Assembly: GCA_021850555.1 (NCBI GenBank)
Contig: JAJZLX010000591.1
Location: forward strand, 1 to 18,275
Direction: 5' to 3'
DNA from: Pseudomonadota bacterium
GTDB lineage: Bacteria > Pseudomonadota > Gammaproteobacteria > Steroidobacterales > Steroidobacteraceae
DNA length: 18,275 bases
Every line of letters begins with the position of its first letter. The first letter of the stretch is position 1. This document shows positions 1-6,492 of this stretch, one piece after another. The notes below the pieces were generated by a model. It worked only from the letters and a program-made list of their open reading frames with translations. It was not told the DNA's origin and searched no databases. The position numbers and the translations under genes are program-made.

Positions 1-24
1 TTCCGGGTTAGATGTGTGTGCCGA

Positions 25-89
25 GATGAAGTTCTGGTGGCGACGGGACCGGCGGCTCGCGAATCGCTGTGATAACGGATGATGGCTTC
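25..89 (+). promoter_or_regulatory. Possible diverged fluoride (crcB-motif) riboswitch
   Basis: Before the better crcB starts, GATGAAGT (25-32) and GATGGCTTC (81-89) can be laid over the two conserved GATG blocks of the crcB aptamer. GAAGT (28-32) could pair with GCTTC (85-89) as the P1-like helix. The 5' block lacks the usual GG before GATG, and the P2 helix is poor. The call rests on loose motif similarity and on the downstream fluoride genes. Confidence 0.2.
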
Positions 90-608
90 CGCTTTTGCCC
101 GGCTTTTCATGTGGAGGACACCGTCGCTGTGTCAAATTCGGCCATCAGTTTAGATGCCCGCGGTGACACTGTTCCTGACGGCACCGCGCCGCCGTCCCGC
201 GCCCGGCTGCTGCCTCGCCTGGATATCCGGGAGGTTACCGCAATCTTCGCCGGTGGCGCGATCGGGACGCTGCTTCGAGCCTGGTTGGCGGTGGCTTTCC
301 CGCACTCGCCGACCAGCTGGCCGTGGCCCACGTTCGTGGTCAACATCGTAGCTGCGTTCCTGCTAGGCTATTTTGTGACTCGGCTGCAAGAGCGGTTGCC
401 TTTGTCGAGCTATCGACGGCCCCTGCTCGGTACCGGCCTTTGCGGCGGGTTGTCGACTTTCTCGACGATGCAGGTCGAGTTGTTGAAAATGATCGATGCA
501 CGCGCGTATGTTCTGGCGGATCTCTACGCGGCGGCGAGCATCGTCTGCGGGTTCGCTGCCATTTATGTCGCGACGGCGGTGTCGCGAAGGGTTTGGGTGG
601 GCGCGTGA
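69..608 (+). CDS. crcB: CrcB/Fluc fluoride channel, first subunit, with N-terminal extension
   Basis: This is a small integral membrane protein of the CrcB/Fluc family, which exports fluoride across the inner membrane as a dual-topology dimer or as a heterodimer of two paralogues. The core begins near residue 51. It shows a glycine-rich [10 protein letters not shown] segment (62-71), TFVVNI (88-93) and the pore signature [15 protein letters not shown] (123-137), with four hydrophobic segments. At 179 residues it exceeds the usual 120-135. The first 50 residues are polar and not family-like, so the true start may be GTG 111 or GTG 129; GTG 69 is only the longest option, and GGAG at 113-116 would serve 129. 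The stop overlaps the next crcB by four bases (GTGA), so the two are probably translationally coupled. Family assignment is firm; the start is not. Confidence 0.9.
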   Translation: MITDDGFRFCPAFHVEDTVAVSNSAISLDARGDTVPDGTAPPSRARLLPRLDIREVTAIFAGGAIGTLLRAWLAVAFPHSPTSWPWPTFVVNIVAAFLLGYFVTRLQERLPLSSYRRPLLGTGLCGGLSTFSTMQVELLKMIDARAYVLADLYAAASIVCGFAAIYVATAVSRRVWVGA

Positions 609-970
609 CGGTGCTGGTCTGGGTGGGCGTGGTGCTCATCGGCGGTGCGGGATCAGTGCTGCGCTTTGTGGTCGACGGTGTGGTGGCGTCGCGTCGGAAG
701 CGAGACTTCCCCTACGGAACGATGGTCATCAACATCAGCGGCGCGCTCGTCCTTGGCCTCTTGACGGGCTTGGCGCTCAGTGGACGGGCGTCGCTCCTCG
801 CTGGCACCGCTGCGGTCGGGTCCTATACGACTTTCTCGACATGGATGTTTGAATCAGAGCGGCTCGCCGAAGAGCGCCGGTCCTGGACCGCTGCGGTGAA
901 CGTAGTACTCAGTCTCGTTCTCGGCGTCGCGGCAGCGGCCGTCGGGAGGGTGATCGGAGCTGATTTGTGA
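605..970 (+). CDS. crcB: CrcB/Fluc fluoride channel, second subunit
   Basis: This is a second CrcB-family fluoride exporter subunit of 121 residues, the normal family length. It carries GGAGSVLRF (13-21), [10 protein letters not shown] (38-47) and the pore signature [12 protein letters not shown] (72-83), within four hydrophobic segments. The GTG start at 605 is chosen because it overlaps the upstream TGA as GTGA and gives a standard CrcB N-terminus; a longer in-frame reading upstream is only a shadow of the first gene. Paired adjacent crcB genes are known, especially in Gram-positive bacteria, where the two products form a heterodimeric channel. The next gene also starts with a GTGA overlap, so all three are probably one transcript. 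Confidence 0.93.
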   Translation: MTVLVWVGVVLIGGAGSVLRFVVDGVVASRRKRDFPYGTMVINISGALVLGLLTGLALSGRASLLAGTAAVGSYTTFSTWMFESERLAEERRSWTAAVNVVLSLVLGVAAAAVGRVIGADL

Positions 971-2043
971 ACGAGGACTGCCTCAAACTGACGTGCTATT
1001 TTGGCGAACGCCACCGCAGCGCCGGCCGGTTTGTCGCGGATCGCCTATTGGACATCTACGGTCGCAACGAGATTGCCTCGAGCATCATGCTGCGCGGTGT
1101 GGAGGGGTTCGGGCTGAAGCATCATTTGCGCAGCGATAGTTCGCTGACGCTGTCGGAGGATCTGCCCGCGGTCGCGATTGCCGTGGATTCGCGAGCGCGC
1201 ATCGAATCAATCCTCGACGAAGTCGCCGGCATCGAGAACGTCGGCCTGGTGACGCTAGAGCGGGCGCGACTGATACAAGGTGACATCGGGCCGATTTCAC
1301 TGCCAGAGAGTCTGCACGAAGCAACCAAGCTGACCGTTTACCTCGGGCGTCAAGAACGCACCTACCGGGTACCGGCCTACGTTGGCGTGTGCGAGCTGCT
1401 GCACCGTCGAGGCATCGCCGGAGCCACGGTGCTGCTCGGGGTCGATGGCACGCGCCACGGCCAGCGTGAACGCGCCCAGTTTTTCGGCCGCAACGCCGAG
1501 GTGCCGATGATGGTCATGGCGATTGGCTCAGGCCCCAGCATCACCCGAGTCTTGCCCGAATTGGGTGCGCTGCTGCGCACTCCACTGATCAGCCTGGAGC
1601 GGGTGCGTATCTGCAAGCGCGACGGGGAGCTGCTGGAGCGGCCGCACGAGCTGCCCGGAACCGACCAACACGGAATGGCGTTGTGGCAGAAGCTGAGCAT
1701 CATCACCTCGGCGGCGGCCCAGCACGGAGGACAGCCGGTCTACCGTGCGATCACCCGGCAGCTTCGTGCGACCGGATCAAGCGGGACGACAAGCCTTCGC
1801 GGGATTTGGGGCTTTCACGGCGATCACGCTCCACATGGGGATCGGCCGCTGCAGGTGGCACGGCACGTGCCCACGCTTACAATCGTGATCGACACACCGG
1901 AGCGCACGGCCGCGGCGTTCCCGATTATCGATGCGCTGACTGCCGAACGTGGCTTGATCATCAGCGAGATGGTGCCCGCCGTGCACGCGCGCTCCAGCGA
2001 TCGTCGCCGTGGCGGACTGCGATTGGCCAGCCACCACTACTAG
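967..2043 (+). CDS. DUF190 (UPF0166) protein with three tandem PII-like domains
   Basis: The protein has 358 residues and starts at a GTG that overlaps the crcB stop by four bases. Three repeats can be read, at about residues 5-107, 118-220 and 235-340. Each opens with a short beta strand (LKLTCYFGE, TKLTVYLGR, QKLSIITS) and holds a ...G..G.. turn (LRGVEGFG, LLGVDGTRHG, LRGIWGFHG) followed by ...P..... VAIAVD-type strands. DUF190 is typically about 100 residues with a PII-like ferredoxin fold, so this is a three-domain form. It recalls the long DUF190 gene that follows paired crcB genes in mycobacteria. Its role is unknown; a sensory or regulatory partner of the fluoride channel is an inference from context. 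Confidence 0.88.
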   Translation: MNEDCLKLTCYFGERHRSAGRFVADRLLDIYGRNEIASSIMLRGVEGFGLKHHLRSDSSLTLSEDLPAVAIAVDSRARIESILDEVAGIENVGLVTLERARLIQGDIGPISLPESLHEATKLTVYLGRQERTYRVPAYVGVCELLHRRGIAGATVLLGVDGTRHGQRERAQFFGRNAEVPMMVMAIGSGPSITRVLPELGALLRTPLISLERVRICKRDGELLERPHELPGTDQHGMALWQKLSIITSAAAQHGGQPVYRAITRQLRATGSSGTTSLRGIWGFHGDHAPHGDRPLQVARHVPTLTIVIDTPERTAAAFPIIDALTAERGLIISEMVPAVHARSSDRRRGGLRLASHHY

Positions 2044-2563
2044 GAAGCGGTCCTGATCGTTGACACGGGCGATGACCTTCCCTTCAAGCGGCCTGCGAGA
2101 GAAGTTGATTCTCGCAGCCAACGTTGAGCCGCTCTCCGTGACCAGCAGCCGCGAGTCGTTAACCAGCGTTCGCGCAGAATCGTAGATCGTCGTCGGTTTC
2201 GGCCATCGTCCAATTGACTCGACTGAGCTGCTGCAAGTCTGGTTCTTGATTTTGCTGAGCGAGAATCACACTAACTGTGAAGGTTCCGTGATCTTCTTGC
2301 CGTTTCGGCAACGACCCGAATTGCCCGCTCGGTACGCATGCGTTCGAGAGAGTAAGACGTTGAGACTCGAGAGAAGATGATGCAGAGGGGCAGGCTTGCC
2401 TATGTTTTGTCAGTTTACCACGCCGGTCGCACCCGTCCAGGCCTTCGCATGGCCGCGGACGGCCGTGCTCGCACGCGCGCAGAGCCGCGGCCTGGACCGG
2501 TGCGCTGCGGCGTGGGGCTTCGTCCTCGGGCAATCCCGCCCGAGATCAAGACGGAGCTCGCTC
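2044..2563. other. 520-bp gap with no convincing gene; possible junction of element parts
   Basis: I see no supported gene here. About 50 bases after the DUF190 stop, CTGCGAGA (2093-2100) and TCTCGCAG (2110-2117) form an 8-bp inverted repeat with a 9-base loop and no T-run. The stretch up to about 2390 is visibly richer in A/T than the RadC side. A minus-strand reading over 2159-2350 looks mildly protein-like but has no convincing start. GTCCAGGCC (2435-2443) and GGCCTGGAC (2489-2497) form another inverted repeat upstream of radC. Confidence 0.5.
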
Positions 2564-3058
2564 ATGAGCACGCTCAATTCGCTTCTCATCCATGATCACG
2601 ACCTCGGTACCGTGCGCAAGGCGACGGCCGATGAAATCATCTCAGCCGCCCGCGTCTGCGTAGCGCACAGAATGCGCCGGGGCGCATCGCTCTCGTCGCC
2701 CACCGCGGCTCGGGACTATCTCGTCCTGCACTTCGCCGCGTTGCCGCACGAAGTCTTTTGCGTGATCTACCTCGACAGCCGACATCGCGTGATCGAGTGC
2801 CAGGATCTCTTCCGCGGCACGATCGACAGCGCGAGCGTCCATCCGCGGGAAGTGGTGAAGGAAGCTCTGAGGCGAAATGCCGCCGCCTGCCTCCTGGCGC
2901 ACAATCATCCCAGCGGCGTTGCCGAGCCCAGCCCGGCTGATGAGCTGATCACCCGGCAGCTGAAGGCCGCCTTGCAGCTTGTCGATATCCGGGTGCTCGA
3001 TCACCTCGTCGTCGCGGGTGCTGGATGCATCAGCTTTGCCGACCGTGGCATGCTCTGA
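2564..3058 (+). CDS. radC: RadC-family JAB/MPN-domain protein (short, mobile-element type)
   Basis: The 164-residue product is the RadC-type JAB1/MPN metalloprotease fold. The zinc motif is visible: E63 (PHEVF), H113 and H115 in AHNHPSG, and D126 in EPSPADE. Most of the protein is this domain; the N-terminal helix-hairpin-helix part of chromosomal RadC is missing. Short RadC proteins of this kind are widespread on plasmids, prophages and ICEs. Their biochemical role is not settled, and the old repair annotation is doubtful. The ATG at 2564 is preferred over longer in-frame starts because GGAG (2553-2556) is correctly spaced and the upstream extension is low-complexity and arginine-rich. A hairpin that could end transcription follows at 3071-3098. 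Confidence 0.9.
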   Translation: MSTLNSLLIHDHDLGTVRKATADEIISAARVCVAHRMRRGASLSSPTAARDYLVLHFAALPHEVFCVIYLDSRHRVIECQDLFRGTIDSASVHPREVVKEALRRNAAACLLAHNHPSGVAEPSPADELITRQLKAALQLVDIRVLDHLVVAGAGCISFADRGML

Positions 3059-3070
3059 CGCAACACAATT

Positions 3071-3110
3071 CCCGGCTCCGGTCCAGGCCGGAGTCGGGAT
3101 CGTCGGTTTT
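3071..3110 (+). terminator. Candidate terminator after radC
   Basis: CCCGGCTCCGG (3071-3081) pairs with CCGGAGTCGGG (3088-3098) through 11 positions, one of them G-U, with a 6-base loop. A short T-run follows at 3107-3110. The 8-base gap before the Ts makes it a weak intrinsic terminator. It lies between radC and the convergent SDR gene. Confidence 0.45.
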
Positions 3111-3191
3111 CATTTGAATCCGTCGGGATGGTCGCGTTTTAACCGTTCGCTCGCGGGGGTTCTCCGGACATCGGAGGGGCTCTGTCGCCGG

Positions 3192-4025
3192 TCAGCGGGC
3201 AGCTGGGCCCGCTACTTCGCTGCCCCAGCCAGCGCCTTCGGTCGCTGCAAGAGGATTGTTGCCATCCCAATGGTTGGCGATCATGCGGTGTCCGGAGATC
3301 GCGTTCGCCTGGTCGGAAAGGAGCCAGAGCAGCGGCGGCACCATGATTGCCGGGTCGAGGAGCTGGCCTCGGGCACTCTCGGGGAAGCCAGCGGGAACCA
3401 TCCCAGTCAGCGTCGCGCCACCCGGAAGCAGGGCATTGACTGTCACCCCGGTGCCGCGCAGATCCTCAGCCCAGATTATGGTTTCGGACTCCAGAGCGGC
3501 CTTCGACGGGCCATAGGGCGAGAACCCGGTCCGGCGCATGGTCGAGTGACTGATCGAGACATTCACGATGCGGCCCCATCCCGCGCGCAGCATGTGCGGT
3601 GTCGCCGCGCGTGCCATCAGGAACGGGCCGTTGACGTTGGTGTCGATCACCATCCGCCAGGTCTCGGGCTCGACCTCCCAGAATCGGGTCGGTTGGGTCA
3701 TGAAGGATTCGCTGACGTACCTCATGCCCCGGCCGGCATTGTTCACCAAGATGTCCAGTTGGCCGAACCGTTCCAGCGCGGCAGTGACGACGCGTTGTGC
3801 GTCGACTTCGCGGGTGACGTCGGCGAGAACGGGGATGACCCGGTCGGTGCCTGCTTCGGCAGCCACGGCGTCAATCTCCGAGCGCTCGCGGGCCGAGGTC
3901 GCCACGACTCGGATCCCGGCTCGCGCCAGGCCTAGCGTCATCGCCCGGCCGATGCCGCGTCCTGCACCGGTGACAATCGCCACGCGACCGGGGTTCGGGG
4001 TCTGCGGACCCGCATTCTTCATCAT
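3192..4025 (-). CDS. Classical short-chain dehydrogenase/reductase (SDR)
   Basis: This 277-residue NAD(P)(H)-dependent oxidoreductase of the classical SDR family is probably cytoplasmic. It shows the nucleotide-binding TGAGRGIG (19-26), a VLADVT acidic-turn segment (66-71), NNAG (95-98), a catalytic serine in NVSIS (155-159) and the YxxxK pair Y171/K175 in YGPSK. The substrate cannot be told from sequence. The C-terminal region (GHRMIANHWDGNNP, about 245-258) is an ordinary SDR ending with a somewhat longer tail. The ATG at 4025 follows a GGAG about 12 bases upstream; in-frame starts at 4049 and 4079 are possible. The gene lies 100 bases downstream of a co-directional ribbon-helix-helix-like regulator and is convergent with radC. 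It looks like metabolic cargo rather than a mobility gene. Confidence 0.9.
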   Translation of the reverse strand: MMKNAGPQTPNPGRVAIVTGAGRGIGRAMTLGLARAGIRVVATSARERSEIDAVAAEAGTDRVIPVLADVTREVDAQRVVTAALERFGQLDILVNNAGRGMRYVSESFMTQPTRFWEVEPETWRMVIDTNVNGPFLMARAATPHMLRAGWGRIVNVSISHSTMRRTGFSPYGPSKAALESETIIWAEDLRGTGVTVNALLPGGATLTGMVPAGFPESARGQLLDPAIMVPPLLWLLSDQANAISGHRMIANHWDGNNPLAATEGAGWGSEVAGPAAR

Positions 4026-4124
4026 GGTCTCAGCTTCTCCGCCGCCCATAGACTTGGAGACAGGGCGCTCTGAGTGCACATACGATCTGCGTACGCCGTG
4101 TCCGCCAGCGAAGGCTGGGCTCGC

Positions 4125-4310
4125 CTACTTCCGACCCTTGGTGGGCTTCGGCTCCCGAAGCACATCGGCGTATTTCGCGAAGAGCAGCTCTAGGGCTTGC
4201 CGCAGCAGCCGCGTCTGGGGGATATCCGTCTGCTCCGAGAGCTCCTTGAGCCGGTCGGCCATCTCCACAGAGACACCCAGTCCCAATTTTCGGCTGGCGG
4301 ATCGCACCAC
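4125..4310 (-). CDS. Small ribbon-helix-helix (CopG-like) DNA-binding protein
   Basis: The 61-residue product opens with a short basic stretch and a beta-strand-like LGLGVSVEMADRL. The helical LKELSEQTDIPQTRLLRQALELLF follows as two helices, and the tail is lysine-rich. This is the pattern of Arc/MetJ/CopG ribbon-helix-helix repressors, which bind short palindromes as dimers. GTG 4310 (GTG GTG) is the only sensible start, because an in-frame TAG sits at 4326-4328. A GGGAA lies just upstream. A perfect 18-bp palindrome begins 14 bases upstream of the start codon, a natural autoregulatory site that could also control the divergent 4451 operon. Family fit is by pattern only. Confidence 0.72.
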   Translation of the reverse strand: MVRSASRKLGLGVSVEMADRLKELSEQTDIPQTRLLRQALELLFAKYADVLREPKPTKGRK

Positions 4311-4323
4311 GGTATTCCCAAAT

Positions 4324-4341
4324 GTCTAGCAATTGCTAGAC
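4324..4341. promoter_or_regulatory. Perfect 18-bp palindrome, probable operator of the RHH-like regulator
   Basis: GTCTAGCAATTGCTAGAC is its own reverse complement. It sits between the divergent regulator (starts 4310, minus) and the 4451 operon. The half-site TCTAGCAA recurs at 4375-4382, and a second inverted repeat, GAGTA-GTG-TACTC, lies between them at 4357-4369. This spacing fits cooperative binding of a small dimeric repressor. Binding is inferred. Confidence 0.6.
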
Positions 4342-4384
4342 GTTGCCTGATTAAGGGAGTAGTGTACTCGCTTTTCTAGCAAGC

Positions 4385-4419
4385 GGCCCTCGGAGCGGTT
4401 GGTACCCGCCCCGAGGGCC
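4385..4419 (+). promoter_or_regulatory. Leader hairpin upstream of the 4451 operon
   Basis: GGCCCTCGG (4385-4393) pairs with CCGAGGGCC (4411-4419), and GCGG (4395-4398) with CCGC (4406-4409), leaving a 7-base loop. The two stems stack with a single A/C mismatch. No T-run follows, so a simple terminator is unlikely. It may act as an mRNA leader structure. Confidence 0.45.
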
Positions 4420-4450
4420 TGCCACAACCACGTATCAGAGGTACGCAGTC

Positions 4451-4723
4451 ATGGGTTCACGACCCGCGCATTCTAGCCGGCGCAAGCGGCAGCGGTCCCG
4501 GCGCAGGCCGACCGGTCCCGATGTCCACGCGATCATGGCGCGGCTCGGACGCGCCCAGGCGCTCATCACGGTCGCACAGCGCAGCCTCGAGGCCGATGAC
4601 CGGACGGACGCTTACCCCGAGGCCGTGGTGCTCAAGACCGGTCTCGCCGCGCTCGATGCCGTCTATGACGAGCTCGACGCGGCCGATCGCCAGCTCCATG
4701 GGGTGCAGGGCGAGGCGCGGTGA
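4451..4723 (+). CDS. Small hypothetical protein, arginine-rich N-terminus
   Basis: The product has 90 residues and I do not recognise its family. The first 22 residues are strongly basic (HSSRRKRQRSRRRP). The rest is predicted helical, with two amphipathic stretches around HAIMARLGRAQALITVAQRSLEA and LAALDAVYDELDAADRQL that could form a helical hairpin or dimer. ATG 4451 has AGAGG at 4436-4440, nine bases upstream. The stop overlaps the next gene's GTG as GTGA, so the two are probably co-translated. Expression is probably governed by the palindrome and leader hairpin just upstream. A basic tail with a helical body would suit a nucleic-acid-associated protein, but this is a guess. Confidence 0.65.
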   Translation: MGSRPAHSSRRKRQRSRRRPTGPDVHAIMARLGRAQALITVAQRSLEADDRTDAYPEAVVLKTGLAALDAVYDELDAADRQLHGVQGEAR

Positions 4724-5004
4724 GTCTTCTGGGCATCCGCGCCACCATCTCCCACACCGGTCATCTCACGCGCGTCTCTCAGGCGATCGCTTGCCCTGAT
4801 CGGGCCGGCCCGAAGGATGCCTGGCACCATCTGATCGTCAGGCCCGCGGCCCGGGAAGACCGCTGCCCGGCCGACGCGCTGGTCGGGATGCTCTGGTGGA
4901 ACGAACTCACCCGAGCGGAGCGTGCCTACTGGCTGGATGTGGTCGGGACCGCGGTCCCGGCCGATGGGTGGCGAGCCTTCCAGGCCGGGAGGCGACCGCC
5001 GTAA
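4720..5004 (+). CDS. Small hypothetical protein, Trp-rich C-terminal motif
   Basis: The product has 94 residues and its GTG start overlaps the preceding stop (GTGA). I do not recognise a named family. The C-terminal half carries a striking tryptophan-rich stretch, MLWWNELTRAERAYWLDV followed by PADGWRAFQ, that looks like a compact helical unit. The N-terminal half holds HxxLIV- and RPxARED-type segments. Coupling to the 4451 gene suggests a shared role. It converges on the minus-strand gene ending at 5150, with about 145 bases of unassigned sequence between them. Confidence 0.65.
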   Translation: MSLLGIRATISHTGHLTRVSQAIACPDRAGPKDAWHHLIVRPAAREDRCPADALVGMLWWNELTRAERAYWLDVVGTAVPADGWRAFQAGRRPP

Positions 5005-5149
5005 TCGTCACGCGACCGCGCACGAGATGGGGTCTCCATGGGCGGACGTGTCGTCTCCATCGATCCTTGCAAGCCTGCGGGCGCCTGGACCGCCGCGGCT
5101 CTGCCCGGCAGGCGGGCCGCACGGTCTCGCTCTCAGCCGCAGCCTTCCC

Positions 5150-5527
5150 TCATTCCTGCTCGGAGAACCCACCTCGGGTGGTGCGCTGATCGGCCGTGAT
5201 CAGCCCCATGCGCTGCAGCCGAGCCTCGATCGCACGCAGGGTGCGCCCGTGCCGGGCCGCAATGGCCTCCGGGGGCTCTTTCGCCGCGAACTCCGTGCGC
5301 AACTGCTCCTCTTCCTTGATCGTCCAGTCCCGGCCGACATTCTCGGGGAGTAGCGCCCGGCGCCTCGTACGCGCATCTACGGCGTCGATCGCACCGACGC
5401 CCGCGAGTAAGGCGCGCAGGACATCGGAGCTATGGACGACACAGTCGGACGGGAGCTGCTCTCCGGAGCATGGATTGCGCCCTTCGATCAGGGACATGAG
5501 AATCGTCCTGGCCTCAGTGTGTTGCAT
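5150..5527 (-). CDS. Hypothetical protein with C-terminal SANT/HTH-like segment
   Basis: The product has 125 residues. The N-terminal part (MQHTEARTILMSLIEGRNP, then a helix with VLRALLAG) resembles conserved ICE and plasmid proteins of unknown function. The C-terminal part, from about residue 67, reads WTIKEEEQLRTEF, then AIAARHGRTLRAIEARL and QRMGLI. This is a helix-turn-helix pattern like those in Myb/SANT or resolvase-type DNA-binding modules, so DNA binding is a reasonable inference. ATG 5527 has GGTGA seven bases upstream. It lies 42 bases downstream of another minus-strand gene, probably in one transcript from the promoter region facing the XRE regulator. Confidence 0.75.
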   Translation of the reverse strand: MQHTEARTILMSLIEGRNPCSGEQLPSDCVVHSSDVLRALLAGVGAIDAVDARTRRRALLPENVGRDWTIKEEEQLRTEFAAKEPPEAIAARHGRTLRAIEARLQRMGLITADQRTTRGGFSEQE

Positions 5528-5569
5528 GACAGGTCACCGAACAGTTGATTGACGCGTGGAATGCGGTCA

Positions 5570-5872
5570 TCAGGACAGACGAAGAAAAGCCAAATCGAAT
5601 GCGCTGTATGCCGTCTGAAGCAGGGTTAGCGCATATCGAAGAGCCACTTCCTCATCGCCCAGTCCCGCGTGTTCCTTGGCTGCCAGTGCGTGGTGAACGA
5701 CCGTCACCACCGAGATGGCATCCGAAAGGTCGCCGAGTAGGACCATGATATCCGGAGCCGCGGAGTCCGACGGCGATCGCGCCGTCGCATTCTTCGTCGG
5801 CTTGCGACGCCGGGTCCCATGCCCGGGACTTGCCCGAGCGAGACTCCTGCGAGCCGGCATTTGAGCAGCCAT
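5570..5872 (-). CDS. Hypothetical protein, basic N-terminus and helical C-terminus
   Basis: The product has 100 residues and no family I recognise. Residues 1-32 are low-complexity and basic (ARRSLARASP, TRRRKPTKN). From IMVLLGDLSDAISVV onward it becomes helical (VTVVHHALAAKEHAG, EEVALRYALTLLQTAYSAFDLAFLRL), with no clear membrane segment. ATG 5872 is chosen over GTG 5878 because GGGAAG ends five bases before it. It is divergent from the XRE regulator at 5999, and the shared region holds repeats that probably bind that regulator. It probably leads the transcript that continues into the 5527-5150 gene. Confidence 0.62.
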   Translation of the reverse strand: MAAQMPARRSLARASPGHGTRRRKPTKNATARSPSDSAAPDIMVLLGDLSDAISVVTVVHHALAAKEHAGLGDEEVALRYALTLLQTAYSAFDLAFLRLS

Positions 5873-5908
5873 AGGCACTTCCCGATGGTTTCGTGCGCTA
5901 CGAAATAT

Positions 5909-5961
5909 GTATCACTGAGCATGTTATACTGATACTGTTTTCGTATCAATAGGGGTGATAC
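5909..5961. promoter_or_regulatory. Nested inverted repeats in the divergent promoter region, probable XRE operator
   Basis: GTATCAC (5909-5915) and GTGATAC (5955-5961) are exact reverse complements. Inside them, TGATAC (5930-5935) and GTATCA (5943-5948) form a second inverted repeat with a 7-base spacer. TATACT (5925-5930) is a good -10 for the plus strand but has no clear -35. On the minus strand TTGATA and TATAAC are separated by 15 bases. The layout suits repression of both directions by the XRE protein encoded at 5999. Confidence 0.6.
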
Positions 5962-5998
5962 GGTATTAGGAGCACCTCCATCACTGACCGGGGGTGCC

Positions 5999-6226
5999 AT
6001 GAAGTATCCGACTCGCCAGAGGGCCATCGTCGCTGCGCTGCGCAAAGCTCGGGAAGCGGCGGGGCTTTCCCAGAGGCAGCTGTCCGAGAAGCTGCGCGAG
6101 CCGCCGAACTGGATCCAGCGCATCGAGGCCCTTGAGCGGCGGGTGGATGTCGCGGAGTTCATCGCCATCGCGAAGGCGGTTGACGCGGATGCTCTGGAGC
6201 TTTTTCGGGAGACACTCCAGGGTTGA
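5999..6226 (+). CDS. XRE-family helix-turn-helix regulator
   Basis: The 75-residue protein is nearly all one lambda-Cro/C1-type helix-turn-helix domain. The segments are AIVAALRKAREAAGLSQRQLSEKL (helices 1-2), PPNWIQRIEALERRVDVAEF (recognition helix and helix 4) and AIAKAVDADALELFRE (helix 5). It lacks any extra sensor or protease domain, so it resembles a Cro-like or antitoxin-like repressor. ATG 5999 follows a GGGGGTG. It is transcribed away from the 5872-5150 minus-strand pair, and nested GTATCA-type repeats fill the gap. It probably represses itself and that pair. The binding site is inferred from the repeats, not proven. Confidence 0.9.
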   Translation: MKYPTRQRAIVAALRKAREAAGLSQRQLSEKLREPPNWIQRIEALERRVDVAEFIAIAKAVDADALELFRETLQG

Positions 6227-6348
6227 GCGCATGGTGACTGGCAGTTCGTCGCCGTTGCCGACATTGACTGACGTGGGGATCCGGCGGTAGCGTGTTTGGG
6301 TCATTCGGCACCCTGAACGCGCTGCCCTAACGATTCGAGGAATTCGCC

Positions 6349-6492
6349 GTGACTTGGCATCATCTCTTCCTGGCGGCTGCCGTACTGGCGCTCATGTTCC
6401 CGGCCTATCGCCGCTTCGTCATCGAAACCGTGCGAAGCGTTCTCACCCCGATCGTCGCGGTGCTGTTCTTCTTCGCAATGCGCCTGCCCTGA
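6349..6492 (+). CDS. Small two-helix membrane protein (47 residues)
   Basis: This short reading frame begins with GTG 6349, eight bases after a GAGG ribosome-binding site, and ends at TGA 6490-6492. The product is hydrophobic. A first segment, LFLAAAVLALMF, is followed by the basic turn PAYRRFV and then by a second segment, VLTPIVAVLFFFAMRL. Two short transmembrane helices with a cytoplasmic basic loop are likely. The function is unknown; such miniature membrane proteins are common in accessory regions and could be an entry-exclusion or small effector protein, but nothing here decides this. It stands alone between the XRE gene and the DUF2958 leader. Confidence 0.55.
   Translation: MTWHHLFLAAAVLALMFPAYRRFVIETVRSVLTPIVAVLFFFAMRLP

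Noticed and set aside
323..604. Long in-frame lead before the second crcB
   Set aside because: It lies wholly inside the first crcB in another frame and is not CrcB-like; GTG 605 gives a normal protein.
2159..2533. Minus-strand 124-residue reading before radC
   Set aside because: It has no ribosome-binding site or recognisable family; only a short stretch looks protein-like.
3568..4329. Long plus-strand reading opposite the SDR gene
   Set aside because: It is antisense to an SDR with all motifs intact; its composition is that of a shadow frame.
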